From contig CATKXY010000004.1 of NCBI GenBank assembly GCA_949840915.1, positions 97,979-161,978 of the forward strand: a DNA stretch of 64,000 bases. Direction: 5' to 3'. Shown in pieces: positions 1 to 9,317 of this stretch. The notes beneath the pieces were generated by a model. It saw only the letters and a list, made by a program, of their open reading frames with translations, was not told the origin of the DNA and made no database searches. The stretch comes from an uncultured Lachnospiraceae bacterium. Its GTDB lineage: Bacteria > Bacillota > Clostridia > Lachnospirales > Lachnospiraceae. The number at the start of each line of letters is the position of its first letter. Position 1 is the first letter of the stretch. The position numbers were made by a program, and so were the translations under genes.

Positions 1-389
1 GCCAGAAAAAGATCGTCCGTCACCGCTCCACAGCCGGAAAGCACATTGGTAAACAGAGAAGTGAGTGCAGTACAATATATGGTGGAGAGAATAAACCGAA
101 ACCCGAACCTCCACATGCCCACCGCAAGAATGGGAATATTTAAGATAAAGATCCAGGTACCCGTCTCCAGAAAGGTGATGCGGTTTAAGATAATGGATAT
201 ACCCGTGACGCCTCCGGGAGCCAGGGAATTGGGATCGAGAAAGAGGCTGATCCCCACCGCATAAATGCCGCAGGCCACCGTCATCAGGAGATAATCCAGC
301 GCTCTGCGAAAGGGGGTTTTTTTATCTATAAACCGCAGCTCCCGCTCTTTTATCTTGTCAGCCGCCTGCTTTGCACTCTGTTTTGCCAT
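1..389 (-). CDS. YitT-family membrane protein, N-terminal part (cut by window edge)
   Basis: The reverse-strand reading from an ATG at 389 gives a basic N-terminus of about 28 residues, then hydrophobic segments containing GISLFLDPNSLAPGGVTGI. That motif is typical of the YitT/DUF161 family of multi-pass membrane proteins, whose transport role is poorly defined. Only about 129 codons are visible; the C-terminal cytosolic domain lies outside the window. An in-frame GTG lies three codons upstream of the ATG, so the start is not certain. It is downstream of ilvA on the same strand, about 105 bp away, with no obvious terminator between. Confidence 0.8.
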   Translation of the reverse strand, partial: MAKQSAKQAADKIKERELRFIDKKTPFRRALDYLLMTVACGIYAVGISLFLDPNSLAPGGVTGISIILNRITFLETGTWIFILNIPILAVGMWRFGFRFILSTIYCTALTSLFTNVLSGCGAVTDDLFL

Positions 390-494
390 CCTGATCACCC
401 ACCATTCTCAAAATCCGTCCGCTCCGCCGGTCCATGTCCCGTTTCTCAACATTATGTCCTGTTATACGCTTTCTATTCCGGTATTCCGCCGCCG

Positions 495-1718
495 TCAGAT
501 ATTGGTGCGCACCTGCTTGGGCTTATAGCCCTCCTTCTCCAGCGCATCCATGATCTGTTTCTTGTGTTCTGTGCCGAAGGCCTCCAGCGTGATGCGTAGC
601 TCCACCGCAGCACTGCGGTTTATCGACACAAACTGATTGTGCTCCAGCTTGATGACATTGCCGTTTACATCGGCGATAATGCCGGACACTCTGCAGAGCT
701 CGCCGGGCTTATCCGGAAGCAGTACGGAGACGGTGAATATCCTGTCTCGCATGATCAGTCCCTGCTGAACCACAGAGGACATGGTGATCACATCCATATT
801 GCCGCCGCTCAGGATCGATACCACCTTTTTGTCGGATATCTTCAGATGCTTCAACGCAGCCACCGTCAGCAGTCCCGAATTCTCCACCACCATCTTGTGA
901 TTTTCCACCATATCCAAAAACGCCACCACCAGCTCCTCATCCTCCACGGTGATGATATCGTCCAGATTGGCCTGCAGATAAGGGAACAGCTTCTCTCCGG
1001 GCGTCTTCACCGCCGTGCCGTCGGCTATGGTACTGACTCTCGGCAGCGTTGTCACTTTGCTGTTTTTCAGGGATTCCTGCATACAGTTTGCCCCCGCGGG
1101 CTCCACGCCGATGACTTTGATCTTGGGATTCAGGAGTTTTGCCAGAGTGGACACGCCCGTGGCAAGCCCGCCGCCGCCGATGGGTACCAGAATGTAATCC
1201 ACCAGAGGCAGTTCCTTAAATATTTCCATGGCGATGGTTCCCTGTCCCGTGGCTACTGTCAGATCGTCAAAGGGATGGATAAAGGTATAGCCATGTTCCT
1301 CGGCCAGCTCATAGGCCTTGGCGCAGGCTTCGTCATACACATCGCCCCAGAGAACCACTTCAGCGCCATAGCTCTTGGTGCGGTTCACTTTCATGAGCGG
1401 CGTGGTCGTGGGCATCACAATGGTCGCCCCGGCTCCGTAGCACTTCGCAGCATAGGCTACCCCCTGGGCATGATTGCCCGCAGAGGCGGTGATCAGTCCT
1501 TTACTTCTCTCCTCGTCCGTCAGCGTGCTCATCTTATAATAAGCACCGCGCAGCTTGTACGCCCCGGTAAACTGCATGTTTTCAGGCTTCAAATACACAC
1601 GGTTTCCGGTCTGTGCACTGAAATAGTCGCTGTACACCAGCTTAGTCTCGGAAGCCACCTTGCGTACTACCTCGCTGGCCTCCTCAAATTTACTCAGAGT
1701 CAACATTTGTTCTTCCAT
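495..1718 (-). CDS. ilvA: Threonine ammonia-lyase (threonine dehydratase) with C-terminal ACT domain
   Basis: PLP enzyme converting threonine to 2-oxobutyrate and ammonia, the entry to isoleucine synthesis or threonine catabolism. The PLP lysine lies in TGAYKLRGA (K55). The substrate-binding SAGNHAQG and the phosphate-binding GGGGLATG motifs are present. At 407 residues it is the short form, with one ACT domain over about the last 80 residues (FTVSVLLPDKPGELCRVSG), which resembles clostridial TdcB/IlvA enzymes. The ATG at 1718 lies inside the 3' end of ftsY (29-bp overlap), so translation is probably coupled. A second in-frame ATG four codons later also lies inside ftsY. Biosynthetic versus catabolic use cannot be told from sequence. 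Confidence 0.93.
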   Translation of the reverse strand: MEEQMLTLSKFEEASEVVRKVASETKLVYSDYFSAQTGNRVYLKPENMQFTGAYKLRGAYYKMSTLTDEERSKGLITASAGNHAQGVAYAAKCYGAGATIVMPTTTPLMKVNRTKSYGAEVVLWGDVYDEACAKAYELAEEHGYTFIHPFDDLTVATGQGTIAMEIFKELPLVDYILVPIGGGGLATGVSTLAKLLNPKIKVIGVEPAGANCMQESLKNSKVTTLPRVSTIADGTAVKTPGEKLFPYLQANLDDIITVEDEELVVAFLDMVENHKMVVENSGLLTVAALKHLKISDKKVVSILSGGNMDVITMSSVVQQGLIMRDRIFTVSVLLPDKPGELCRVSGIIADVNGNVIKLEHNQFVSINRSAAVELRITLEAFGTEHKKQIMDALEKEGYKPKQVRTNI

Positions 1719-2661
1719 CTTGCTCCTCCTCCATGTTCACATCAAACAATGCGTTCACAAACTCATCCGGGTCAAACTTCTGGAGATCGTCTATAGACTC
1801 GCCCACCCCGATATACTTCACCGGCACATTGAGCTCGGACTGGATCGCCACTGCGATACCGCCCTTGGCCGTGCCGTCCATCTTGGTGAGCACAATACCT
1901 GTGAGACTGGCCACGTCACCAAACTCTCTGGCCTGCACCAGGGCGTTTTGACCCGTGGTACCGTCCAGCACGATGAGATTCTCACGATGCGCGTCCGGGA
2001 ACTGTGCGTCGATGATACGGTTCATTTTGCGCAGCTCCTCCATCAGATTTTTCTTGTTGTGGAGCCGCCCCGCAGTGTCGATCAAAAGAACGTCCACGCC
2101 CCGGGCTTTGGCCGCACTCACCGCGTCATACACCACACTGGCGGGGTCCGCCCCCTCCGTGCCGCCGATCATGGGTACATCCGCCCGCCTGGCCCACTCG
2201 GCAAGCTGTTCTCCGGCCGCCGCGCGAAAAGTATCTGCGGCTGCGATCAGCACCTTGCTTCCCTGGGCCTTCAGCTTCCCGGCAAGCTTCCCCACCGAGG
2301 TGGTCTTTCCCACGCCGTTGACGCCGATCACCATGATGACGGACTGCCTGTGCTCAAAATCATAGGCTGTCTCATCCACTCTCATCTGCTCCCGAATGCT
2401 ATCCACCAGAAGCTGCTTACAGTCCGCAGGTTCTTTGATGTGCCGCTCCCGCACCTGTTCCTTTAATCTCCCGATAATGGAGGCGGTAGCATTGACGCCG
2501 ATATCCCCCATGATAAGGATTTCCTCCAGCTCCTCATAAAAATCGTCGTCAATGGAGGAAAATCCGCTGAACACAGAATCGATCCCACGCACGATATTGT
2601 TGCGGGTCTTGGTCAGCCCTTCCTTCAGTCGTGTAAAAAAGCCTTTTTTCTCCTCGCTCAT
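1690..2661 (-). CDS. ftsY: Signal recognition particle receptor FtsY
   Basis: SRP-family GTPase that docks SRP-ribosome complexes at the membrane. The 323-residue protein has a short charged N region and then the NG domain. It has a P-loop GVNGVGKT at residues 113-120, the DTAGRLHNKKNL switch motif and the guanine-specificity motif TKMDGTAKGG. The tail ends in an extra acidic stretch after the usual FDVN end. The start at 2661 is preceded by GAGAGG. It lies 9 bp after smc in the common smc-ftsY order, and its 3' end overlaps ilvA. Confidence 0.97.
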   Translation of the reverse strand: MSEEKKGFFTRLKEGLTKTRNNIVRGIDSVFSGFSSIDDDFYEELEEILIMGDIGVNATASIIGRLKEQVRERHIKEPADCKQLLVDSIREQMRVDETAYDFEHRQSVIMVIGVNGVGKTTSVGKLAGKLKAQGSKVLIAAADTFRAAAGEQLAEWARRADVPMIGGTEGADPASVVYDAVSAAKARGVDVLLIDTAGRLHNKKNLMEELRKMNRIIDAQFPDAHRENLIVLDGTTGQNALVQAREFGDVASLTGIVLTKMDGTAKGGIAVAIQSELNVPVKYIGVGESIDDLQKFDPDEFVNALFDVNMEEEQDGRTNVDSE

Positions 2662-2670
2662 AGTAACCTC

Positions 2671-5600
2671 TCAATCGTCCAGTTCCTTGTCGATCAGATT
2701 CACACTCACCAGTGTGGAGACTCCCTTCTCCTGCATGGTGATTCCATAGAGTCTGTCCACCTGCTCCATGGTGCCTCTTCTGTGGGTGATAACGATAAAC
2801 TGTGTGTTCTTCGTCAGCTTATGTAGATACTTTGCAAACCGTCCCACATTGGAATCGTCCAGCGCCGCCTCGATCTCATCCAACAGACAGAACGGCGAAG
2901 GCTTCAGATTCTGGATCGCAAACAGCAGTGCAATGGCGGTCAATGCCTTCTCACCGCCGGAGAGCTGCATCATATTCTGCAGCTTCTTGCCGGGGGGCTG
3001 GGCGATAATGCGTATGCCCGCCTCCAGAATATCCTCTTCCTCCATGAGCTCAAGGGTACCTTTTCCGCCGCCGAACAGCTCTTTGAACACCTTGTCAAAC
3101 TCTCTGGTGATATCCGCAAACTTCTCCGTAAACTGTCTGCGCATGGCGGAGTCCAGCTCTTCGATGATCTTCTCCAGCGTCTTTTCCGCCTCCACCAGAT
3201 CGTCGTGCTGCGTCTTCATGAAGGTATATCGCTCCATCAGATTCTTATAATCCTCGATGGCGTTGACATTCACATCTCCCAGACGTTTTATCTGCTCCTT
3301 CAGAGCTGCCACATCCCGCTTCATGTCCGCCAGATCCGTCATATTCTCGTCCCGCATGGCCGCGGCGTCACTCAATGTGATCTCATACTCATCCCACATG
3401 TAATTGATCTGTGCCGTGACGGACTCCTCCAGCTTTTCCTTCTGGGCGTTCAGGCGATAGACTTCCTTGTCCAGGGCAGTCATACGCTCCGAAAGCTCCT
3501 CTCTGCTTTTGAAGAAGTTTTTCTGACTCACAGTCAGCTCTTCCTTGCGGGCGATATTCTCCTTCAGATTTTGCTCGGACTCGTTCTGGGCATCATGGGA
3601 AGCCGTGATCGTCTTTTGAAGCTCCGCGATCTGCTCCTGCTTTTGTTCTACTGCCCCGGCATTCTCCTCAAGCGTCTGCAGGATTTCTGCAAGCTCAGCC
3701 TGAAAACGCTCCAGCTCTCCGTCGATACGGTCCGCATTGGCCTGATGGAAGCTCTGCGTCTGCAGCATTTTGCCGACCTTTAAGTCCCACTCGGCAACCT
3801 GCGCCGCAGCCTCGGACTCGCGAACCCGTCTCTCCTCCACTTCCTTCTGTAAATTCAAAATTTCTTCCTGAGTAGTCTTCTCCAAAGTCTCGCTGTCCGA
3901 AAGTTCTTTCTGGATATCATCCTTTCCGTGCTCTATCTCAGATATCCGGCCTTCTATCTCCTGCTCTTCGGCGCGGAGGTTCTGAGCGCCCTCCTGTTCC
4001 TCTTCCATGCGTTCCCTGGCCTGTGCGATATTGAGACGGGCCGTATTCTGCGCGATGGATTTGCGCTGAAGCTCCGCTTTTAAGGTCTCCAGATTCATGC
4101 GCAGCTTATTTCTTCTGGCTTTGGTGTCCGCGATCTCCTGGTTCACCTCATCCACTGTGGCCAGAAGCTTTTTTACGCTCTTTGTAAGCTCCTCAATCTC
4201 CCGGCGTCTTCCCAGCAGATTGCTGTTGTTTTTGAAGGCGCCTCCGCTGATGGCTCCACCGGGCACCAAAAGCTCGCCCTCCAGAGTCACCATCCTGATG
4301 CCGTAATCATATTTGCGCGCGATCTTCACCGCGTTGTCCACATTGTCAACCACCACGATGCGGCCCAGCATGGCCTTCGCAACATTTTGGTACTTTTTGT
4401 CGATTTCCACCAGCTCGTCAGCCATGCCGATGACACCCTTTTCCTTCAGAGAGTCCGGATTTTTGAACTCCTGGGGCTTCGTAATGCTGGTGAGCGGCAG
4501 AAAGGTGGCTCTGCCCAGACGATTCTGTTTTAAATACTGAATCATCTTCTTTGCAGTATTTTCGTCATCGGTGACGATATTCTGGATATTGCCTCCCAGT
4601 GCGGTCTCAATGGCCGTCTCGTACTTCTTGTCTACTTTGATGATATCAGCCACCACGCCGATGATGCCTTTTTCCTTCTCCTTTTGCTCCATCACCTTCT
4701 TGACACTGCCGCCATAACCCTCATAGCGTTCTGTCAGATTTGTCAGCGCATCCAGCTTGGACTGCTCCATATGGTAGGCCGCCTGAGTCTCCCGAAGCTT
4801 TGCGTCCAGATTGGTAAGCTTCATGCGGATATCTCCCAGCTCCAGATTGACTCCGGCCTCCTCCTCATTCATCTTGCCCAGCTCTGCAGTGACAGCCTCA
4901 AACTCTGCCTCCAGCTGCTTCAGCTGTTCCTCTCTGGCAGCCTCCTCCGACTTGGCTCTGAGAAGCCTGGAATTGAGCTCCGCTTTCCTGATATTGATCT
5001 GCTCCATCATCGTATCAAAACGTCCCAGTCTGGACTTGATGGTGGCGCGCTGATTCAGTTCTCCAATTATGACATTTTTGCCGTTTTCTATCTTACCGTT
5101 CAGTTCCTCAATCTCGGCCTGAATCTGTTGAAGTGCGGCCCGCACCGAATCCGCGGTGTCCGAAATCTCCTGCACCTGATCGTCGATGGCCTGCTTTTCC
5201 TTCAGGATTCCCTGCTTCTCCTGATTGTGCGTGTCGATCTCCTGCTGCAGAGCGCTCTTTCGGTTGTTCAAATGCGCGGCACTGCCCTCGGCCGAATGGA
5301 TCTGCTCCCGCAATACATTGATCTGGCCCTCCAGCTTTCCGCGCAAGAGTCCGGTGTCTGTCAGATTCTCTCTGGCGGTCTCGATGGCCGCATCCAGCGT
5401 CTCTATCTCTGTCTGAATGCGCTCATATTCCGATTTGATGCCCTCGTACTGTTCTGCGGCATCCTGCAGATCGCGTCCTGCAATATCATACTTTTCTCCC
5501 ACGGACTGAAGCTGTCCCCTCAGACGGCCGTTTTCCATGAGAAACATATTCACATCCAGATTCTTTAATTCCTCTTTTTTCTTCAAGTAGATCTTTGCAG

Positions 5601-6231
5601 TCTCAGACTGCTTCTCCAACGGCCCGGTCTGTTTCTCCAGCTCGGTCAGAATGTCGGATACACGCACCAGATTCTGCTGCTCATTCAAGAGCTTCTGCTG
5701 GGCGGCTGCTTTGCGGCGCTTGAATTTCACAATACCCGCAGCCTCGTCAAAAAGCTCCCTGCGCTCCTCCGGTCTGCCGCTCAAAATCTTGTCAATCTGC
5801 CCTTGTCCGATAATGGAATATCCTTCTTTTCCGATACCGGTATCATAAAAAAGCTCATTCACATCCTTCAGACGGCATAAGGTTCCGTTGAGCAGATATT
5901 CACTTTCTCCGGAACGGTAGATTCTCCGCGCCACAGTCACCTCGTCGTAATCGATGGCGAGCTGGTGGTCGGAATTGTCCAGTGTGATTGCCACATAAGC
6001 ATAGCTTAACGGCTTCCTGGTCTCTGTTCCCGAGAAAATGACATCCTGCATGCTGGCTCCGCGCAGCTGTTTGACGCGCTGTTCGCCCAGCACCCAGCGC
6101 ACGGCGTCCGCAACATTGCTCTTTCCGCTTCCGTTAGGACCCACGATGCCCGTGATGCCGTTGTGAAACTGAAATACTATTTTGTTTGCGAAAGACTTAA
6201 AGCCGTGTACCTCAATGCTTTTTAAATACAT
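2671..6231 (-). CDS. smc: Chromosome segregation ATPase SMC
   Basis: Structural maintenance of chromosomes protein, 1186 residues, full length for the family. The Walker A motif GPNGSGKS is near residues 31-38. Two long coiled coils flank a central hinge (region around LPLTSITKP to GGAISGG). The C-terminal head carries the signature LSGGEKALTAIALLFA and Walker B CLLDEIEAALDD. It dimerises, binds ScpA/ScpB and compacts and separates origins. Its start overlaps the end of rnc by 20 bp and ftsY follows, so rnc-smc-ftsY form one transcription unit. Confidence 0.98.
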   Translation of the reverse strand: MYLKSIEVHGFKSFANKIVFQFHNGITGIVGPNGSGKSNVADAVRWVLGEQRVKQLRGASMQDVIFSGTETRKPLSYAYVAITLDNSDHQLAIDYDEVTVARRIYRSGESEYLLNGTLCRLKDVNELFYDTGIGKEGYSIIGQGQIDKILSGRPEERRELFDEAAGIVKFKRRKAAAQQKLLNEQQNLVRVSDILTELEKQTGPLEKQSETAKIYLKKKEELKNLDVNMFLMENGRLRGQLQSVGEKYDIAGRDLQDAAEQYEGIKSEYERIQTEIETLDAAIETARENLTDTGLLRGKLEGQINVLREQIHSAEGSAAHLNNRKSALQQEIDTHNQEKQGILKEKQAIDDQVQEISDTADSVRAALQQIQAEIEELNGKIENGKNVIIGELNQRATIKSRLGRFDTMMEQINIRKAELNSRLLRAKSEEAAREEQLKQLEAEFEAVTAELGKMNEEEAGVNLELGDIRMKLTNLDAKLRETQAAYHMEQSKLDALTNLTERYEGYGGSVKKVMEQKEKEKGIIGVVADIIKVDKKYETAIETALGGNIQNIVTDDENTAKKMIQYLKQNRLGRATFLPLTSITKPQEFKNPDSLKEKGVIGMADELVEIDKKYQNVAKAMLGRIVVVDNVDNAVKIARKYDYGIRMVTLEGELLVPGGAISGGAFKNNSNLLGRRREIEELTKSVKKLLATVDEVNQEIADTKARRNKLRMNLETLKAELQRKSIAQNTARLNIAQARERMEEEQEGAQNLRAEEQEIEGRISEIEHGKDDIQKELSDSETLEKTTQEEILNLQKEVEERRVRESEAAAQVAEWDLKVGKMLQTQSFHQANADRIDGELERFQAELAEILQTLEENAGAVEQKQEQIAELQKTITASHDAQNESEQNLKENIARKEELTVSQKNFFKSREELSERMTALDKEVYRLNAQKEKLEESVTAQINYMWDEYEITLSDAAAMRDENMTDLADMKRDVAALKEQIKRLGDVNVNAIEDYKNLMERYTFMKTQHDDLVEAEKTLEKIIEELDSAMRRQFTEKFADITREFDKVFKELFGGGKGTLELMEEEDILEAGIRIIAQPPGKKLQNMMQLSGGEKALTAIALLFAIQNLKPSPFCLLDEIEAALDDSNVGRFAKYLHKLTKNTQFIVITHRRGTMEQVDRLYGITMQEKGVSTLVSVNLIDKELDD

Positions 6232-6925
6232 ATCCCTGTTCCTTCAAAAAAAGCAGCGCCTCATAAGCCGCCTGCTGTTCCGCCGCTTTCTTTGTCCTTC
6301 CCAAGCCTCTCCCGAGACTTTTGTCCTCCATGATGACTTCCACCGCAAAGGTCTTGCTGTGCTCCGGTCCGCTCTCCTCCAAGAGCTCATAATGAAACTC
6401 TTTCTTTAACACGCCTTGGATCAGCTCCTGAAGATTGCTCTTGCTGTCATAAAACAGCCGCTTATTCTCCAGATCCGAGAGAATAAACCGATCAATAAAC
6501 CGCCTGGCGGGCTCCATACCGCCGTCCAGATAAATAGCGCCGATCACAGCCTCCATGGCGTCGGAGGTAATGCTGTCCCGTTCTCTTCCCCCGGTCAGCT
6601 CCTCCCCCTTTCCCAGACGCATGAAGCTCCCCAGCTCCAGATCCCGCGCGCAGAAAGCCAGCGCAGGTTCACAGACCATGGATGCCCGAAGCTTGGTGAG
6701 TTCGCCCTCCGGAAGCAGCCTGTGCTCATGGAACAGGAACTCACTGGACACCAGCTCCAGCACTGCATCTCCCAGAAATTCCAGACGTTCATAATCCTCC
6801 GTCCTGTTGATTTTCTGTTCATTGATAAACGAGCTGTGTGTAACTGCCTGCTTTAACAGCCTGATCTCGCGGAAGCGATATCCTATGCGTTCTTCCAATG
6901 TTTTTAATTCATATCCGTCCCGCAT
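6212..6925 (-). CDS. rnc: Ribonuclease III
   Basis: Double-strand-specific endoribonuclease for rRNA maturation and dsRNA decay. The 237-residue protein has the catalytic signature RLEFLGDAVLEL (about 47-58), the second acidic cluster DAMEAVIGAIYLDGG, and a C-terminal dsRNA-binding domain ending GLGRTKKAAEQQAAYEALLF. The start at 6925 has a strong GAGGAGG site. An intrinsic terminator separates it from acpP upstream, so the rnc-smc-ftsY-ilvA run probably has its own promoter or depends on read-through. Confidence 0.97.
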   Translation of the reverse strand: MRDGYELKTLEERIGYRFREIRLLKQAVTHSSFINEQKINRTEDYERLEFLGDAVLELVSSEFLFHEHRLLPEGELTKLRASMVCEPALAFCARDLELGSFMRLGKGEELTGGRERDSITSDAMEAVIGAIYLDGGMEPARRFIDRFILSDLENKRLFYDSKSNLQELIQGVLKKEFHYELLEESGPEHSKTFAVEVIMEDKSLGRGLGRTKKAAEQQAAYEALLFLKEQGYVFKKH

Positions 6926-6946
6926 GTTCCTCCTCTATTGTCACGC

Positions 6947-6982
6947 AAAAAAGTATTCCCAAATACGGAGATTCGGGAATAC
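6947..6982 (-). terminator. Intrinsic terminator after acpP
   Basis: Reverse-strand hairpin with a perfect 8-bp stem GTATTCCC/GGGAATAC (6975-6982 and 6953-6960), followed by six T. It lies 18 bp after the acpP stop and just before rnc. Confidence 0.85.
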
Positions 6983-6999
6983 CTGAGCAACTGAATCCT

Positions 7000-7230
7000 T
7001 TAGTTCAAAGCACCTTTAATCAATTCCACTGCTTCCTCAACCGTTGTTATCTTCTCAGCCTTCTCCGCAGGAATCTCAATATCAAACTCTTCCTCGATCC
7101 CCATAATGATCTGGAACACATCCAGGGAGTCTGCTCCGAGGTCGTCCATGAATGTGGATTCCGGCGTAATCTCCTCGGGGTCCACATTCAACACTTCTGC
7201 GATTACTTTCTTCAACTTTTCCAATTCCAT
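7000..7230 (-). CDS. acpP: Acyl carrier protein
   Basis: A 76-residue acidic carrier for fatty-acid and phospholipid synthesis. The phosphopantetheine attachment serine is S35 in [10 protein letters not shown]. The helix II region and the EEEFDIEIP segment are typical. GAAGGA precedes the ATG at 7230. It lies 82 bp downstream of plsX, and PlsX transfers acyl groups from ACP to phosphate, so the pair is functionally linked. A terminator follows. Confidence 0.98.
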   Translation of the reverse strand: MELEKLKKVIAEVLNVDPEEITPESTFMDDLGADSLDVFQIIMGIEEEFDIEIPAEKAEKITTVEEAVELIKGALN

Positions 7231-7312
7231 GTCACTGTTCCTTCTTTCTTATGAATTTGCAAAAATTTATATTGAGCAGTTTCCTGCCAATTTACACTCA
7301 TCCGTTTGAAAC

Positions 7313-8323
7313 CTAATCCTCCAGGACAATTTTCTCCCTGATCTTGTCATTTATACGCTGCTCCTGGAAGGTCAGACACTGGAGGATCGAGTTTTTGATC
7401 TCCACAGCCTTGCTGCTTCCGTGAGTCTTCACCACCAGTCCGTTCAGACCCAGAAGCGGCGCTCCGCCGTACTCCTCCGTATCAAAGCTCTTCAGCGTTT
7501 TTTTCAGCGCAGGCTTCACCAGCATCGCTCCGATCGTGCTGCGCAGCGTACTTGTCATGCCTTCTTTTACCTTCTTGATCAGGACGCCGCCCACACCCTC
7601 ATACATCTTCAGGATGACATTGCCCACAAACGCCTCGCAGACCACAACGTCCGCGGCTCCGCCGGGTATATCCCTGGCCTCCACGCTGCCGATAAAATTG
7701 ATCTCCGGACAATTCTTCAAAAGCGGAAAGGTCTCCTTCACAAGAGCGTTGCCCTTCTCCTCCTCGGCACCGATATTTACGATGCCCACTCTGGGATTTT
7801 TTACTCCCATGATATTTTCCATATATACGCTTCCCATCTTGGCAAACTGTAAAAGATGAGAAGGTCTCGCGTCCACATTCGCGCCGCAGTCAATCAAAAG
7901 AGCCACGCCCTCCGCCGTGGGAATCAGCGGGGCGAGCGGAGGTCTCTCCACACCCTTGATACGGCCCACGATCACCTGCCCTCCTACCAGAACGGCTCCG
8001 GTGCTCCCGGCGGACACAAGCGCGTCGCACGTTCCGTCCTTTACCATATACATGGCCTTTACAATAGAGGAATTCTTTTTCTTGCGGATGGCCATCACAG
8101 GCGGCTCCGCCATCTCGATGACCTCCTCCGCATGGACGATCTCCACCTGTTCGGGATCGTATTGATATTTTCCGAGTTCCTCCGCCACGGCAGGCTCTCT
8201 GCCCACAAGATATACTTTGATGCGCTTGTCGGCATTTATGGCCTCCACTGCGCCCTTCACAATTTCACCGGGTGCATTGTCTCCACCCATGGCATCCACT
8301 GCCACCTTTACCATCTCGGCCAT
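7313..8323 (-). CDS. plsX: Phosphate acyltransferase PlsX
   Basis: Makes acyl-phosphate from acyl-ACP for the PlsX/PlsY glycerophospholipid pathway; peripheral membrane enzyme. It starts VKVAVDAMGGDNAPGEIVKG, the family hallmark, and also shows VALLIDCGANVDARP. I chose the ATG at 8323 (MAEMVKV) because GAGAGGGAAG lies just upstream. A longer frame to 8350 adds nine unlikely residues. The product is then 336 residues, normal for the family. A sigma-A type promoter lies 54 bp upstream, and acpP is the next gene. Confidence 0.96.
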   Translation of the reverse strand: MAEMVKVAVDAMGGDNAPGEIVKGAVEAINADKRIKVYLVGREPAVAEELGKYQYDPEQVEIVHAEEVIEMAEPPVMAIRKKKNSSIVKAMYMVKDGTCDALVSAGSTGAVLVGGQVIVGRIKGVERPPLAPLIPTAEGVALLIDCGANVDARPSHLLQFAKMGSVYMENIMGVKNPRVGIVNIGAEEEKGNALVKETFPLLKNCPEINFIGSVEARDIPGGAADVVVCEAFVGNVILKMYEGVGGVLIKKVKEGMTSTLRSTIGAMLVKPALKKTLKSFDTEEYGGAPLLGLNGLVVKTHGSSKAVEIKNSILQCLTFQEQRINDKIREKIVLED

Positions 8324-8376
8324 TTTTCTTCCCTCTCCGCGCAGCGCCAAAAAATGGTTTTTCTACGCTCTTTACT

Positions 8377-8405
8377 ACTATACTAAACAGCTTTATAAAA
8401 ATCAA
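8377..8405 (-). promoter_or_regulatory. Predicted sigma-A promoter of plsX-acpP
   Basis: Reverse strand TTGATT (8400-8405), 17-bp spacer, TATAGT (8377-8382), about 54 bp before the plsX start. It lies between the rpmF terminator and plsX, so plsX-acpP is likely transcribed separately from yceD-rpmF. Confidence 0.6.
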
Positions 8406-8415
8406 GTATAAAATG

Positions 8416-8447
8416 AAAAAGGCTTCTCCCTTCCGGAAAAAGCCTTT
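8416..8447 (-). terminator. Intrinsic terminator after rpmF
   Basis: Reverse-strand hairpin AAAGGCT/AGCCTTT with a 17-nt loop, running into a T-rich tail. It is about 50 bp after the rpmF stop and upstream of the plsX promoter. Confidence 0.75.
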
Positions 8448-8498
8448 GTCTCACATGTAAAGCCCTCATATAACCTACATAGAGCCCGTCGCCGGACA

Positions 8499-8678
8499 TC
8501 AGTCGGTCTCGACGATCTGCTTCTTATTGTAGGAACCACAGTTCTTGCAAACCCTGTGAGGCATCATCAGCGCGCCACACTTGCTGCACTTTACCAGAGT
8601 AGGAGCACTCATCTTCCAGTTTGCTCTTCTCTTGTCTCTTCTACCTTTGGAAGATTTATTCTTGGGACAAATAGACAT
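8499..8678 (-). CDS. rpmF: 50S ribosomal protein L32
   Basis: A 59-residue basic ribosomal protein, read directly from the reverse strand. It begins MSICPKNKSSKGRRDKRR and has a zinc ribbon of two CxxC pairs (CSKC and CKNC), the zinc-binding C+ form of L32. GGAGGTGTAACG precedes the ATG at 8678. The start is 2 bp after the yceD stop, giving the widespread yceD-rpmF pair. Confidence 0.97.
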   Translation of the reverse strand: MSICPKNKSSKGRRDKRRANWKMSAPTLVKCSKCGALMMPHRVCKNCGSYNKKQIVETD

Positions 8679-8680
8679 CG

Positions 8681-9211
8681 TTACACCTCCTTATCCGCGT
8701 TAAAAATATCTTTTATTGCCGCCATACGGGGGTCGGGTACGAAGGTGTCGCAGCCACATTCCCTCTCGTTCAGATTCTGTCCGCAGACCGGGCACACGCC
8801 CTTGCAGTCTTCCTTACACAAAATCTTCACAGGCCAGTTTACAATAATTTCGTCATACACAAAAGCCTCCACGTCAAGCTGATATCCCTCCATAAAGCTC
8901 CGGACATCCGCCTCCGCGTCCTCATCATCCGCAAGCGCTCCGGGCGCTGCCGCCGTCCTGTCAAACGAAAGCTCCAGAACAACCGGCACATCCGCAAGAC
9001 ATCTGTCGCAAACAGCCGCAAAGACCAGCCTGCAGCTCCCCTCCACCCTGGCCTTGTCCACGCCGATATTGGTAAAGGTAAACTCCACAGGCGATTTCTC
9101 CGCAATGGAAAAAGTACCTGCTCCGTTTGCAAAAGCGGTCATCTCCAGAGGAATCTCCCGCTTCATCACTCTGCCTTCAGAGGTTAATACATCCGATAAA
9201 TTCACTAACAT
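8681..9211 (-). CDS. yceD: YceD/DUF177 family protein
   Basis: A DUF177 protein conserved beside rpmF in most bacteria. In plants and some bacteria the family has been linked to 23S rRNA accumulation; its exact role here is not shown by sequence. The C-terminal half has a metal-binding-like cluster, CKEDCKGVCPVCGQN then ECGCDTF. The start is taken as the ATG at 9211 (MLVNLSDVL), with AGGAG five bases upstream; a longer frame to 9235 lacks such a site. The product is 176 residues. A near-perfect promoter lies 54 bp upstream. Confidence 0.92.
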   Translation of the reverse strand: MLVNLSDVLTSEGRVMKREIPLEMTAFANGAGTFSIAEKSPVEFTFTNIGVDKARVEGSCRLVFAAVCDRCLADVPVVLELSFDRTAAAPGALADDEDAEADVRSFMEGYQLDVEAFVYDEIIVNWPVKILCKEDCKGVCPVCGQNLNERECGCDTFVPDPRMAAIKDIFNADKEV

Positions 9212-9264
9212 AGCGACTCCTATGCACTCTATCATGCGTCAGCACTGCTTTCGCACACTGACTA

Positions 9265-9293
9265 ATTATACATACAGCGGTATATTTTGTCAA
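9265..9293 (-). promoter_or_regulatory. Consensus sigma-A promoter of yceD-rpmF
   Basis: Reverse strand TTGACA (9288-9293), 17-bp spacer and TATAAT (9265-9270), an exact consensus match. Predicted start of transcription is near 9258. It sits between palindromic element 1 and yceD. Confidence 0.85.
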
Positions 9294-9317
9294 TATCCAA
9301 ATTACAAAATTCAGTCT

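Noticed and set aside
639..1796. Long plus-strand open frame opposite ilvA (and similar ones at 17180-18388, 31793-33322 and 42031-43284)
   Set aside because: They are antisense to clearly conserved genes and their translations are rich in His, Gln and Leu, with no motifs: typical shadow frames in GC-rich codons.
8377..8400. FapR-like operator at the plsX promoter (TTTAGTA..TAGTAAA)
   Set aside because: The halves match imperfectly and the spacing does not fit what I recall of FapR sites, so I did not call it.
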